Assembly: GCA_902772605.1 (NCBI GenBank)
Contig: CACYBG010000121.1
Span: 1-7,666, forward strand
Source of the DNA: an uncultured Spirochaetaceae bacterium
GTDB lineage: Bacteria > Spirochaetota > Spirochaetia > Treponematales > Treponemataceae
Direction: 5' to 3'
DNA length: 7,666 nt
The position numbers and the translations under genes were made by a program. Below the pieces are notes generated by a model. It worked only from the letters and a program-made list of their open reading frames with translations, did not search any database and had not been told where the DNA came from. Shown here one piece after another: positions 1 to 6,926 of this stretch. How positions within the stretch are numbered: the first letter of the stretch is position 1; every line of letters starts with the position of its first letter.

Positions 1-1086
1 ATTCAGAAAGCGGATGTAAATCGGGCCACTGAAGAAAATGCCTATGTTTCCGAAATGGAGCAGCCCGCCGATTATGAAGATTCCGAAGCATATTATTCCG
101 AGGGGGAATCTTATGACGAAGGTGAACCTGAAGGAAACGGATATGAAGGATATGAACCGGAAGAAAACGATGCGGACGTGGATTCCGAATCCGTTGAGCA
201 GACCGAAGAAAATGAATCCGTTCAGGCTGAAAGTACAGCGCCCGTAAACGCCAAGGTGAAGAAGGAAAAAAAAGTAAGGCCGAAGAAAGAGAAAAAGCCA
301 AGGCCTGAAAAATCCGGACCTTCATATTGGCAGAGGATGTTTGAAAGCGAAAATGCATCTCAAAAGGTAAGCACCGGACTTTGGCGCACCGTGATGGGCA
401 GGGAGCTCCGTTCGTATTTTACAAGCCCGGTTGCATATATCGTCACGGGACTCTTCCTTGCTTTCACCGGATTCCTTTTCTTCTCGACATTCTTCCTGGA
501 AAACCGTGCCGAGCTCAGGGGATTTTTCTCCATACTTCCGATGATGTTCGGATTTTTCATTCCGGCACTGACGATGAGGCTTTTTTCAGAAGAGAAAAAG
601 AGCGGTTCATTGGAAACACTCATGACGCTTCCCGTAACGAGTCTGGATGTCGTGCTTGGAAAATATCTTGCCGCATTGATTTCATCTCTGGTCATGCTCG
701 TTCCGACTCTGTTCTATGTAATTGCATGCAACATTTTCGGACACCCTGATGCGGGACCAATCTGGGGCGGATACATCGGAGCGGTTTTCCTTGCATCATC
801 CTATACTGCAATCGGACTTTTCAGCTCGTCGATTACAAAAAATCAGATACTTGCATTTTTCATTGCGCTTGCAATCTGCATGTTCCTGACTTTTGTCGGA
901 AGCTTTGTCGTTCTGCTTCCACCGTTCATTGCAAATCTGTTTACATTCATTTCTGCGGCAAGCCACTTTGATTCAGTTGCACGCGGAATTATTGACAGCA
1001 GGGATTTGATTTACTTTGTCTCCGTGACTGCATTGTTCGTTGCATTGACTGTCCGCTGTCTGAACGGTTCAAGGAGGATTAAGTAA
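1..1086 (+). CDS. ABC-2 / GldF-type ABC transporter permease, 5' partial
   Basis: Membrane subunit of an ABC exporter of the gliding-motility (GldF-like, ABC-2) type; substrate unknown. The frame is open from base 1 to the TAA at 1084-1086 (361 codons visible). The first in-frame ATG is at 55 but has no Shine-Dalgarno, so the true start probably lies left of the window. Numbering from that ATG: residues 1-65 are strongly acidic (E/D/Y/G-rich), about 66-86 are basic (KKEKK/RPKKEKK pattern), and the permease domain begins near 108. I see six hydrophobic segments, about 125-147, 156-175, 204-226, 237-258, 265-289 and 318-335. Between segments 2 and 3 lies the typical ABC-2 coupling stretch, RLFSEEKKSGSLETLMTLPV (175-194). 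The charged N-terminal extension of at least 100 residues is unusual for a roughly 240-residue domain; it could be a disordered tail or the C-terminus of a fused upstream domain. The ATPase partner is expected upstream. Family call is confident; physiological role is not. Confidence 0.9.
   Translation: MQKADVNRATEENAYVSEMEQPADYEDSEAYYSEGESYDEGEPEGNGYEGYEPEENDADVDSESVEQTEENESVQAESTAPVNAKVKKEKKVRPKKEKKPRPEKSGPSYWQRMFESENASQKVSTGLWRTVMGRELRSYFTSPVAYIVTGLFLAFTGFLFFSTFFLENRAELRGFFSILPMMFGFFIPALTMRLFSEEKKSGSLETLMTLPVTSLDVVLGKYLAALISSLVMLVPTLFYVIACNIFGHPDAGPIWGGYIGAVFLASSYTAIGLFSSSITKNQILAFFIALAICMFLTFVGSFVVLLPPFIANLFTFISAASHFDSVARGIIDSRDLIYFVSVTALFVALTVRCLNGSRRIK
1071..1077 (+). promoter_or_regulatory. 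Shine-Dalgarno of the gldG-like gene
   Basis: AAGGAGG lies within the last codons of the permease gene, 10 bases before the ATG at 1088. This strong site fixes the start of the next gene and shows translational packing of the operon. Confidence 0.75.
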
Positions 1087-1087
1087 A

Positions 1088-3334
1088 ATGAAAGATACGA
1101 ATGAAATCATTCCTTTCTCTGAAAAAATAAAGTCGATGTGGGGAAGCGTTGCCGAAGGATTTTTGAAATTCATCAGGAATCCGTCCGGTGTTTTTGCACT
1201 TTTCGTCATAGTGCTGATTCTGTTGAATCTTGTGGCTTCACGTGCATTTTTCCGCTGGGACATTACGTCACCGAAATCATATTCGCTTTCGGCATCCAGC
1301 AGGGAAATAGTAAAGACCGTCGATGAGCCGCTTTCAATCAAGGTGTTCTTTTCATCGAACCTGCAGGCACCGTATTCTTCAACCTATCAGTACGTCAAGG
1401 ATATCCTTTCTGAATACAAGTCTGCCGGAAACGAAAATTTTTCGTATGAATTCTACGACATGAATAAGGAAGAAAATCAGCGTCTTGCATCAAGCCTTGG
1501 AATTCAGCAGCTTCAAATCCGTGAAATCAAGAACAACGAAGTGGGATTCAAGAACGTCTTCATGGGAATGGCCGTCTCATATTCGGATCAGACTGAAATT
1601 CTGAACGGACTTACTTCAAGCGAAGGAATGGAATACAGGATAACCGATGCAATCAACAAGGTCATTTCAAATACGAATGCGCTCCTTGGACTTTCTGACG
1701 GAGTTTCCGTTACGCTTTACAAATCGTCTTCGCTCAAGGATATCAACATGATAGGATTCGATGATTTGGAATCCGTCGTGAAATCCTGCGTCGATACGCT
1801 GAACAGAAAATATGAAAACCGTCTCAGCTTCAATGTCGTGGATCCGTCTTCCGAAGAAGTCGAAAAGCTTATTGAGCGCTATGGTGTTCCGTCATACAAT
1901 CTTGAGTCCCAGGTTGCAACGATGTGCATTGTGCTTGAAAACGCAGGAAGAAGCCGAGTCGTTCCGTTTACGATTCAGCAGGAGTTGAGCCTTGTTGACG
2001 GTTCCGAGGGCAATCAGTATTCACAGGCCGTATTCAGATATGCAATCCGCGGAATAGAAACCCTGGATTCTTCAATCGATGAATCGCTGAAGGCATTGGC
2101 TTCAAATGTAAATTCGGTAGCCTATGTCACCGGTCATGGAGAACTTGCACTTTCCGATGAACAGTCAGGTGCTTCGGCTCTTTCTTCCATCCTTTCCGAA
2201 CATTATTCGCTGAAGGAAGTGAACCTTTCCGAATCGGACATTCCGTTGAGCGTTTCATGCGTAATGATAAACGGACCGAAAACTCCTTTCACTCAGACCG
2301 AACTCTATAAGCTGGATCAGTTCCTCATGAACGGCGGAAACCTTCTGATGTTCCTTGATCCTTTCGATCCCGACCCTCAGCGCGACGAAAACGGAATGCC
2401 GGTCTACACTCCATTGGATACGGGCCTTGATAAGCTGCTCGAAAAATATGGAATCGCAGTCAACAGGGAATACGTAATGGATGAAAAATGCGCCGAGACC
2501 GAAAATCAGTGGACGGGAAAAGCCGTGGACCTTTATTATGCTCCGATGCTTGAAAGCGACAGTCTGAATCAGAAGCATGCAATCACCAAAAATCTGGGAT
2601 ACGTAATGTTCTTCCTGCCGGGTTCAATCGATGTAAGTGCTGCTGAAAAGATTTCCGGTGAAAAGGTTTCCGTACTTGCAACGTCTTCTGAAAAATCATG
2701 GACCGAATCAGAAGGTATGACGATGGAACCGGAATACATGAGTCCGCCTGATGCAGCCAGCGAAAAGAGAAGCAATCTGGCGGTCCTGGTCGAAGGAAAA
2801 TTCTCGAGCGCATTTGAATCGGCTCCTGCAAAGGAAGTGAAGTCCGAATCATCTGACGGCGAAGAAGGTGATGCTGAAAAAGAAAATGCCGAAGAAGAAA
2901 AAACGTCGGAGGAAAGCGTCTATGAATCTTCAACGCATCTTTTGAAGAGCGTTCAGGAAGGAAAGGTTCTGGTCGTTTCAACATCGTTCGTTTCCGGACC
3001 GTATCTTAGTCAGTCGATTTTCCAGAACACCGGAATCTTCGTTGAAAATGCGGTCGATTACATGAGCGAAAACGAAGACCTCTGTTCCATGCGCACGAAG
3101 GGTCTTTCCCTTGCAACACTGGATGTGAAGTCCAATGGATTTGCAAATTTCGTTAAATACTTCAATGAAATCGGTCTTGCCGTAATCGTTGCGATTGTCG
3201 GACTTATGGTGATGCTTGCAAGAAAAAAGCGTCGTGCACTCATCCGCATGAAATACAATCCGACGGACAGCCGTGAAGATTCCAAGTCGCTTATGAAGGT
3301 TAAGGCATCAAGGAAGGGGGGAAGAAATGAGTAG
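1088..3334 (+). CDS. GldG-like ABC transporter auxiliary (substrate-binding-like) protein
   Basis: 748-residue membrane-anchored auxiliary subunit of the same ABC system (GldG / ABC_transp_aux family). A cytoplasmic N-terminus of about 33 residues is followed by a transmembrane helix at about 34-52, then the family-typical stretch ITSPKSYSLSASSREIV (59-75) and a beta-rich segment with KVFFSSNLQAPYSSTYQYVK (85-104). A large periplasmic domain reaches about 690. It includes VAYVTGHGE (344-352), typical of the family's second half, and NGGNLLMFLDPFDPD (415-429). A second helix at about 694-711 leads into a basic cytoplasmic tail (ARKKRRALIRMK). Residues about 577-612 form an E/S-rich low-complexity insert (from AKEVKSESS through EEEKTSEES), probably a flexible periplasmic loop. 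The start follows the permease stop by one base and has an AAGGAGG. The role in a spirochaete is unknown; in Bacteroidetes, GldG partners GldA/GldF in gliding. Confidence 0.9.
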   Translation: MKDTNEIIPFSEKIKSMWGSVAEGFLKFIRNPSGVFALFVIVLILLNLVASRAFFRWDITSPKSYSLSASSREIVKTVDEPLSIKVFFSSNLQAPYSSTYQYVKDILSEYKSAGNENFSYEFYDMNKEENQRLASSLGIQQLQIREIKNNEVGFKNVFMGMAVSYSDQTEILNGLTSSEGMEYRITDAINKVISNTNALLGLSDGVSVTLYKSSSLKDINMIGFDDLESVVKSCVDTLNRKYENRLSFNVVDPSSEEVEKLIERYGVPSYNLESQVATMCIVLENAGRSRVVPFTIQQELSLVDGSEGNQYSQAVFRYAIRGIETLDSSIDESLKALASNVNSVAYVTGHGELALSDEQSGASALSSILSEHYSLKEVNLSESDIPLSVSCVMINGPKTPFTQTELYKLDQFLMNGGNLLMFLDPFDPDPQRDENGMPVYTPLDTGLDKLLEKYGIAVNREYVMDEKCAETENQWTGKAVDLYYAPMLESDSLNQKHAITKNLGYVMFFLPGSIDVSAAEKISGEKVSVLATSSEKSWTESEGMTMEPEYMSPPDAASEKRSNLAVLVEGKFSSAFESAPAKEVKSESSDGEEGDAEKENAEEEKTSEESVYESSTHLLKSVQEGKVLVVSTSFVSGPYLSQSIFQNTGIFVENAVDYMSENEDLCSMRTKGLSLATLDVKSNGFANFVKYFNEIGLAVIVAIVGLMVMLARKKRRALIRMKYNPTDSREDSKSLMKVKASRKGGRNE

Positions 3335-4331
3335 GACAGCATTAAAAAAATCGATTCTTTTTGCTCTGACGGTGATACTGCTGGTCGTCTACATCTTTCA
3401 GGTCAGCTTGAACGGACGCGAGAAGAAAACGACTCTTTCCGTAAAAAAAGACGTTGACTGCGTTGAGATTGAAAACGTCAGGGGCGGCATCCGTCTTGAT
3501 AAGGTTGACGGAGTCTGGAAAGTCAGTACGGTTAAAAATCCCGACTTGAAATTTGAAACGGAGGAATATGCCGTAAAGAACATCGTCGATTCAATCTCCC
3601 TGCTTAATCTTTTGGGAACGGTCAGCAGCGGTGGAGCGAACAAGGTGCAGAGGTACGGTCTTGACGATGAGTCGAAGATTTCCGTGAAGGCATATTCAAA
3701 GAATAAGGTCGTAAGGACGCTTTTCGTCGGAAAGAATTCCGTGTCCGGAAGTCAGAGTTACGTTCAGGTTGACGGAAAGAAATCAGTCATGGTTTCCGAT
3801 TCTGCACTGCATACTGTTTTTGACAGAAGCCTTCCGTCGCTTCGAAAAAAGGTCCTTTATGAAATTGCGTCCGACAGCATTTCATCGGTCACGGTTAAAA
3901 AAGGGGAAGCGGAGTATGAAATAATTCTGGATCAGGTTGAGGCAATCGATTCTGAAATGTACTCCGTTTCAAGTCAGCGTACCGAATGGAAACTCCTCAA
4001 GGCTCCTGAAGGAAAGGGTGAGCTTGAACTGGATCAGGGAAAGGTCGGTGCATGGATTGTAAGCCTTTCAAAGATGAACGTTTCACAATGGTGTGAATCG
4101 GATGTCGCACTTCCGGAAAAGAGTCCTGACATCAGCATGGACATTGCGGTCGGCGGAATGATTTATTCGATGAATTTCTATTCGCTCGAAGAAAACGACA
4201 GGTATCTTTGTTCTACGAATCAGACCAAGGGACTTTTCTATATGTCGAAAACGGTTGTGGATGACTTTGCAAAGGAACTGGATGACCTGCTTGCAAAAGT
4301 CGAAACTCAGAATGAAGAAAAAAAAGATTGA
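3327..4331 (+). CDS. DUF4340 domain protein of the Gld-like ABC operon
   Basis: 334-residue protein of the DUF4340 family, which commonly sits directly after gldG-like genes. A short basic N-terminus is followed by one signal-anchor helix at about 8-25 (KSILFALTVILLVVYIF); the rest is probably periplasmic. The DUF4340-like core shows W64 in GVWKVS, a helix at about 78-95, YGLDDESKISVKAY (110-123), TLFVGK (131-136), then SYVQVDGKKSVMVSDSAL (144-161). A second beta-rich half with W221 and W244 follows, then a charged C-terminal helix ending EEKKD. The ATG at 3327 overlaps the end of the gldG-like gene by 8 bases. Its ribosome site is a purine run including G6 at 3316-3321, which implies translational coupling. 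I infer a structural or accessory role in the exporter complex; no enzyme motif is visible. Confidence 0.87.
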   Translation: MSRTALKKSILFALTVILLVVYIFQVSLNGREKKTTLSVKKDVDCVEIENVRGGIRLDKVDGVWKVSTVKNPDLKFETEEYAVKNIVDSISLLNLLGTVSSGGANKVQRYGLDDESKISVKAYSKNKVVRTLFVGKNSVSGSQSYVQVDGKKSVMVSDSALHTVFDRSLPSLRKKVLYEIASDSISSVTVKKGEAEYEIILDQVEAIDSEMYSVSSQRTEWKLLKAPEGKGELELDQGKVGAWIVSLSKMNVSQWCESDVALPEKSPDISMDIAVGGMIYSMNFYSLEENDRYLCSTNQTKGLFYMSKTVVDDFAKELDDLLAKVETQNEEKKD

Positions 4332-4338
4332 CGGGAAA

Positions 4339-4375
4339 GATTCGGAACGTCAGCGATAACTGATGTTTCTGAATC
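4339..4375 (+). other. Imperfect intergenic hairpin between DUF4340 and NYN genes
   Basis: Bases 4339-4353 (GATTCGGAACGTCAG) can pair with 4360-4375 (CTGATGTTTCTGAATC). The stem has 15 pairs including two G-U pairs (4344/4370, 4349/4364), one bulged T at 4368, and a 6-base loop. No T-run follows, so it is not a canonical intrinsic terminator. It begins 8 bases after the DUF4340 stop and ends 8 bases before the AGGAA of the next gene. It could be an mRNA processing or stability element, a weak attenuator or a translation-modulating structure. Confidence 0.5.
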
Positions 4376-4383
4376 GTCTCGAT

Positions 4384-4388
4384 AGGAA
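4384..4388 (+). promoter_or_regulatory. Shine-Dalgarno deciding the NYN-LOTUS start
   Basis: AGGAA sits 0 bases before one ATG (the site overlaps the ATG at 4389) and 6 bases before a second in-frame ATG at 4395. Only the second spacing is workable, so 4395 is the preferred start. Confidence 0.6.
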
Positions 4389-4394
4389 ATGCAT

Positions 4395-5213
4395 ATGATT
4401 GATATTGATGAACAGAAAAAAATAGCGGTGCTGATTGATGCAGACAATACGCCGGGGAAAAAACTGAAGCCGATTCTGCAGGAGATTGCAGTACACGGAC
4501 ACATAATAACGAAAAGGGCATACGGCGATTTTACGATTCAGACGCTTAAAAACTGGAAGGATGATCTGAACAATAATGCCGTCATACCGGTGCAGCAGTT
4601 TGCATACACTCAGGGAAAAAATTCCAGCGACTCGGCGATGATAATCGATGCGATGGATTTGCTCTATACCGATAAGTATGATGCGATTGCACTTGTAACA
4701 AGCGATTCTGATTTTACGAAACTTGCTACCCGCCTGAAGGAAAGCCAGATTTACGTTTTCGGAGTCGGACAGAAAAAGACGCCTCAGTCTTTCGTGAATG
4801 CGTGCGACGATTTCATCTACATTGAAAATCTGAAGGAAGTTGAAGATGAAGATGATGCGGCGGCGGCACATGAGGATAAGCCTGCAGAAATAAAGCACCA
4901 CAAGCAGTCAAAGGGATTGGGAATCTTCAAGCGCAACAACGACACCATGACGGACAGGCAGTTCAGAAAGATTTTCAGACTTTTGATGAAGGCATACGAA
5001 ACCTATGCAAATGAAGACGGTTGGGCTGACGTAAGTGCGGCAGGTTCATATTTCAAGAGACAGGATCCGGGATTTGACACTCAGGATTACGGTTTCAAGA
5101 AACTTTCCGACCTGATTGAATATCTGGACGATGATTTTGAAATCCAGAAGGTTCCGCTTTCCAACAGTCGCCGCGGACGATTGATACTGTATTACAAGCC
5201 GCGTGAAAAATAA
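4395..5213 (+). CDS. NYN (LabA-like PIN) domain protein with C-terminal LOTUS/OST-HTH domain
   Basis: 272-residue soluble protein (274 if started at the ATG at 4389, which is too close to the AGGAA at 4384-4388). Residues about 9-147 form a NYN/LabA-like PIN nuclease-fold domain. It shows the first acidic motif AVLIDADN (D15, D17), then SSDSAMIIDAMDLL (78-90, with D79, D85, D88), and LVTSDSDFTKLA (100-111, with S103, D104, D106). These acidic residues are at the positions expected for metal binding in PIN-like ribonucleases, so the active site looks intact. An acidic, Ala/His-rich linker (about 148-180) precedes a winged-helix-like LOTUS/OST-HTH domain (about 186-266: TDRQFRKIFRLLMKAY, then WADVSAAGSYFKRQDPGF, then YGFKKLSDLIEYL). 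This NYN plus LOTUS pairing is common in bacteria and is thought to act on RNA; the target is unknown. It lies 63 bases after the DUF4340 stop on the same strand, so co-transcription is possible. Confidence 0.9.
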   Translation: MIDIDEQKKIAVLIDADNTPGKKLKPILQEIAVHGHIITKRAYGDFTIQTLKNWKDDLNNNAVIPVQQFAYTQGKNSSDSAMIIDAMDLLYTDKYDAIALVTSDSDFTKLATRLKESQIYVFGVGQKKTPQSFVNACDDFIYIENLKEVEDEDDAAAAHEDKPAEIKHHKQSKGLGIFKRNNDTMTDRQFRKIFRLLMKAYETYANEDGWADVSAAGSYFKRQDPGFDTQDYGFKKLSDLIEYLDDDFEIQKVPLSNSRRGRLILYYKPREK

Positions 5214-5217
5214 ATCC

Positions 5218-5267
5218 AAAAAAAAATCCCTGGGTAACGCTTATTTGTTACTCAGGGTCTTTTTTTT
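5218..5267. terminator. Bidirectional intrinsic terminator between convergent genes
   Basis: Stem arms CCCTGGGTAAC (5228-5238) and GTTACTCAGGG (5247-5257) give 11 pairs with one G-U on the plus-strand RNA and an 8-base loop. A T-run (5260-5267) follows on the plus strand, and an A-run (5218-5226) precedes it, which is a U-run for minus-strand transcripts. It lies 14 bases after the NYN gene stop and about 20-30 bases beyond the antiporter stop, so it can serve both. Confidence 0.92.
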
Positions 5268-5286
5268 ACAGTCATTGCAGAATGCG

Positions 5287-6519
5287 CTAGGAGTTTTCGG
5301 TTCCGCTTGCTTCAATCTGCATGGCTTTTTTTTCATCGTGTGCATATATCGCTTTAAGGATGATTGGCGTGGTGATTGAACTGACTATAATCAGCAGGAT
5401 GACCGAAGTGAAAAATGCGTGGTCGACTATGCCTTCTGCCAATCCCCTTTGTGCGACAATCAATGCAACTTCTCCGCGGGTCATCATTCCGCATCCGATT
5501 TTAAGGCTGTCGCTCATGTTGAATCGGCACAGTCTTGCAGCGGCTCCGCATCCAAGTATTTTTGAAAGCATTCCGACAATTACGAACGCAAGTGAAAAGA
5601 GCATTATGGAACCGTCCAGTGCCCTTATGTTCGTCTGCAATCCGATTGAAGCGAAGAATATCGGGCCGAAAAGCATGTACGAGTTTACGTCCATCTTGCG
5701 CGAAATGTATGAAGAGTCTTTAGTTGAACAGAGGATTACTCCGGCGATGTATGCACCCGTAATGTCTGCAACTCCGAAAAAGTGTTCTGCGACGTATGAA
5801 AGGGAAAATGCAAGTGCAAGTCCGACAATCGGAATGCGTCTCGTGTGGCTGTGTTTTTTTTCGTAAAGCTTGAAAACCCTGTAGAATATGTATCCTACGA
5901 TGATTGCAACGATGAAGAAAAGAATCGTAGAGAGTATGACTTTAACGATGCTTCCGAAATTTTCGCCTGCGTTTCCGTGGCTCGGATTCAGACTGATTAC
6001 GAATGTCAGCACTACGATTCCGATTACGTCGTCAATTATTGCGGCACTTACGATTGTTGTTCCGACTACGGTTGAAAGTTTTCCCAATTCCTTGAGTGCC
6101 TGAACCGTTATGCTTACGGATGTTGCGGTCAAAATCGTACCGATGAAAAGGGCCCTGTAAAACTGTTCTGAACCGACTTTGTCAAAACCGTAGAACGTCA
6201 TGAAAAGTAAAGTTCCTGCTGCCAGTGGAATTGCAACTCCTGCACATGCAAGAAGAGTCGCCTTGAGTCCGGATTTTTTCAGGTCGTTGATGTTTGTCGT
6301 AAGTCCTGCGTTGAACATCAGCATGATTACGCCGATTTCCGCCATGCCGCCCAAAAAATCGGAAGGCTGCACCCAACCGAAGACGCTCGGACCGATTAAA
6401 AGTCCAGCGATGATTTCGCCTGCAACCTGGGGGGCTTTCAGTTTGCGTGCCAGGAGTCCGAAAAATTTTGCAAAGATGATGATTATTGCAATCTGTTTAA
6501 TCAATTCCAATTTGTTCAT
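5287..6519 (-). CDS. CPA2-family cation:proton antiporter (NapA/GerN-like)
   Basis: 410-residue integral membrane protein of the Na+/H+ exchanger fold (monovalent cation:proton antiporter-2). About 12-13 hydrophobic segments run from residue 5 to about 391 with only a short polar C-tail; no TrkA-N/RCK or universal-stress domain is attached, so it is the transporter core only. Key motifs are GEIIAGLLIGPSVFG (34-48), ATSVSITVQ (132-140) in an unwound-helix position, and the ion-binding AAIIDDVIGI (159-168) with adjacent D163 and D164. Then come GAYIAGVILC (255-264), GPIFFASIGLQ (285-295), K320 in MLSKILG (317-323) and MMTRGEVALIVAQRG (345-359). The DD pair plus a lysine about 156 residues later resembles NapA-type electrogenic antiporters (established for NapA, inferred here). 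The GTG/ATG choice is clear: ATG at 6519 has AGAAGG seven bases upstream. It probably exports Na+ (or K+) for ion and pH homeostasis and is monocistronic. Confidence 0.92.
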   Translation of the reverse strand: MNKLELIKQIAIIIIFAKFFGLLARKLKAPQVAGEIIAGLLIGPSVFGWVQPSDFLGGMAEIGVIMLMFNAGLTTNINDLKKSGLKATLLACAGVAIPLAAGTLLFMTFYGFDKVGSEQFYRALFIGTILTATSVSITVQALKELGKLSTVVGTTIVSAAIIDDVIGIVVLTFVISLNPSHGNAGENFGSIVKVILSTILFFIVAIIVGYIFYRVFKLYEKKHSHTRRIPIVGLALAFSLSYVAEHFFGVADITGAYIAGVILCSTKDSSYISRKMDVNSYMLFGPIFFASIGLQTNIRALDGSIMLFSLAFVIVGMLSKILGCGAAARLCRFNMSDSLKIGCGMMTRGEVALIVAQRGLAEGIVDHAFFTSVILLIIVSSITTPIILKAIYAHDEKKAMQIEASGTENS

Positions 6520-6526
6520 TGCGTAA

Positions 6527-6532
6527 CCTTCT
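6527..6532 (-). promoter_or_regulatory. Shine-Dalgarno of the antiporter gene
   Basis: Read on the minus strand this is AGAAGG, separated from the ATG at 6519 by seven bases; it supports that start. Confidence 0.65.
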
Positions 6533-6567
6533 TTTTGGAGTGTTTAAAACCTCGGAGATAAAATCAA

Positions 6568-6611
6568 ATTATAGAAACGATTATTATATGGAAGAAAGAG
6601 TTTACAACTTA
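6568..6611 (-). promoter_or_regulatory. Candidate promoter of the antiporter gene
   Basis: On the minus strand two perfect TATAAT hexamers occur, at 6583-6588 and 6568-6573, about 50-70 bases before the antiporter start. No good -35 is visible at the usual distance: 6606-6611 reads TAAGTT and 6604-6609 reads AGTTGT. The AT-rich context and correct side make a promoter likely, but which hexamer is used cannot be told from sequence. Confidence 0.4.
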
Positions 6612-6640
6612 TGGAAAAAAAACGCAATAATGGCGATTTT

Positions 6641-6705
6641 CGGGACGGACGCAAGCTGTCGCTTGCAATGGCAGCTTGTCACGAACACCAACAGAATCCG
6701 TTCCG
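6641..6705. repeat. Nested imperfect palindrome / structured RNA candidate
   Basis: An outer 9-pair stem joins CGGGACGGA (6641-6649) to TCCGTTCCG (6697-6705), one pair being G-U. An inner 10-pair stem joins GCAAGCTGTC (6651-6660) to GGCAGCTTGT (6670-6679), two pairs being G-U. The inner loop is nine bases and there is a 17-base single-stranded 3' internal loop (6680-6696). A competing inner hairpin is possible: GCAAGC (6651-6656) with GCTTGC (6661-6666). It is not followed by a T-run. It may be a small RNA, a leader element, or a dispersed palindromic repeat; no known family was recognised. Confidence 0.4.
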
Positions 6706-6783
6706 CATAAATAATTTTATTTTCATGCTGAAGCCCTGTCCCTCATGGTAGATGGATGGAGTAATGAATTTATTACGATTCTG

Positions 6784-6792
6784 TGATATAGT
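6784..6792 (+). promoter_or_regulatory. Weak extended -10 candidate for the lipoprotein gene
   Basis: TGATATAGT gives a TGn extension plus TATAGT. The -35 position (6764-6769, ATGAAT) is poor. If used, transcription would start near 6799 and give a 5' leader of about 125 bases containing the 6858-6896 hairpin. This is suggestive only. Confidence 0.25.
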
Positions 6793-6857
6793 TAACAATA
6801 ACATCTGCAATTTCGCAGTAATTCCATACAGTATGAAGAATTACGAGAAATTGCTGG

Positions 6858-6896
6858 GAACCGCTGATTAATGCTTCGTGTATTAATCAGCGGTTC
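6858..6896. repeat. Perfect 15-bp inverted repeat upstream of the lipoprotein gene
   Basis: GAACCGCTGATTAAT (6858-6872) is the exact reverse complement of 6882-6896, with a 9-base spacer (GCTTCGTGT). In RNA the stem can gain a G-U and a C-G pair, closing on a 5-base loop. It ends 16 bases before the AAGGAG of the lipoprotein gene. No T-run follows, so it is unlikely to be an intrinsic terminator. A DNA operator for a dimeric regulator or an mRNA 5'-leader stem are the main possibilities. Confidence 0.6.
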
Positions 6897-6912
6897 TACA
6901 GTATATGCGTTG

Positions 6913-6918
6913 AAGGAG
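6913..6918 (+). promoter_or_regulatory. Shine-Dalgarno of the lipoprotein gene
   Basis: AAGGAG eight bases before the ATG at 6927. It is near-ideal and shows that the start codon ahead of the G-tract is a genuine initiation site, not a chance ATG. Confidence 0.8.
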
Positions 6919-6926
6919 ATGTCCCT

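Larger units (their letters stand above)
6520..6926. other. 407-base intergenic region between divergent genes
   Basis: No convincing gene is seen. Open frames here are short: 6519-6710 plus strand (63 codons, no ribosome site, overlapping the antiporter start) and 6611-6751 plus strand (46 codons, encoding a peptide starting MEKKRNNGDFRDGRK). The latter has only a weak purine run 11 bases upstream. The region does hold the minus-strand TATAAT pair, a nested hairpin (6641-6705), a plus-strand extended -10 candidate (6784-6792) and a perfect inverted repeat (6858-6896). No tRNA or rRNA pattern is seen. Confidence 0.6.

Noticed and set aside
3316..3321. G6 run at the gldG/DUF4340 overlap as a second slippage site
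   Set aside because: Six G is too short to be a good switch and it doubles as the Shine-Dalgarno; both frames are intact.
4339..4375. Hairpin as the terminator of the exporter operon
   Set aside because: No T-run follows on the plus strand, unlike the clear terminator at 5228-5267.
5321..5866. 181-codon plus-strand open frame
   Set aside because: Antisense shadow of the antiporter gene, whose minus-strand translation has clear family motifs.
6429..6434. G6 run (C6 in the coding strand) in the antiporter gene
   Set aside because: Short, and the antiporter frame is intact; no sign of slippage.
6519..6710. 63-codon plus-strand open frame overlapping the antiporter start
   Set aside because: No ribosome site, overlaps the divergent gene's start and promoter, and the composition is not protein-like.
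6611..6751. 46-codon plus-strand open frame (MEKKRNNGDFRDGRK...)
   Set aside because: Only a weak purine run upstream, crosses a structured palindrome, no recognised domain; kept as a note in the intergenic entry rather than a gene.
6827..6904. Direct repeat TACAGTAT at 6827-6834 and 6897-6904 flanking the inverted repeat, like a target-site duplication
   Set aside because: Only 8 bases in AT-rich DNA, the left copy is 24 bases from the palindrome while the right copy abuts it, and the 62 bases between hold no transposon-like content.
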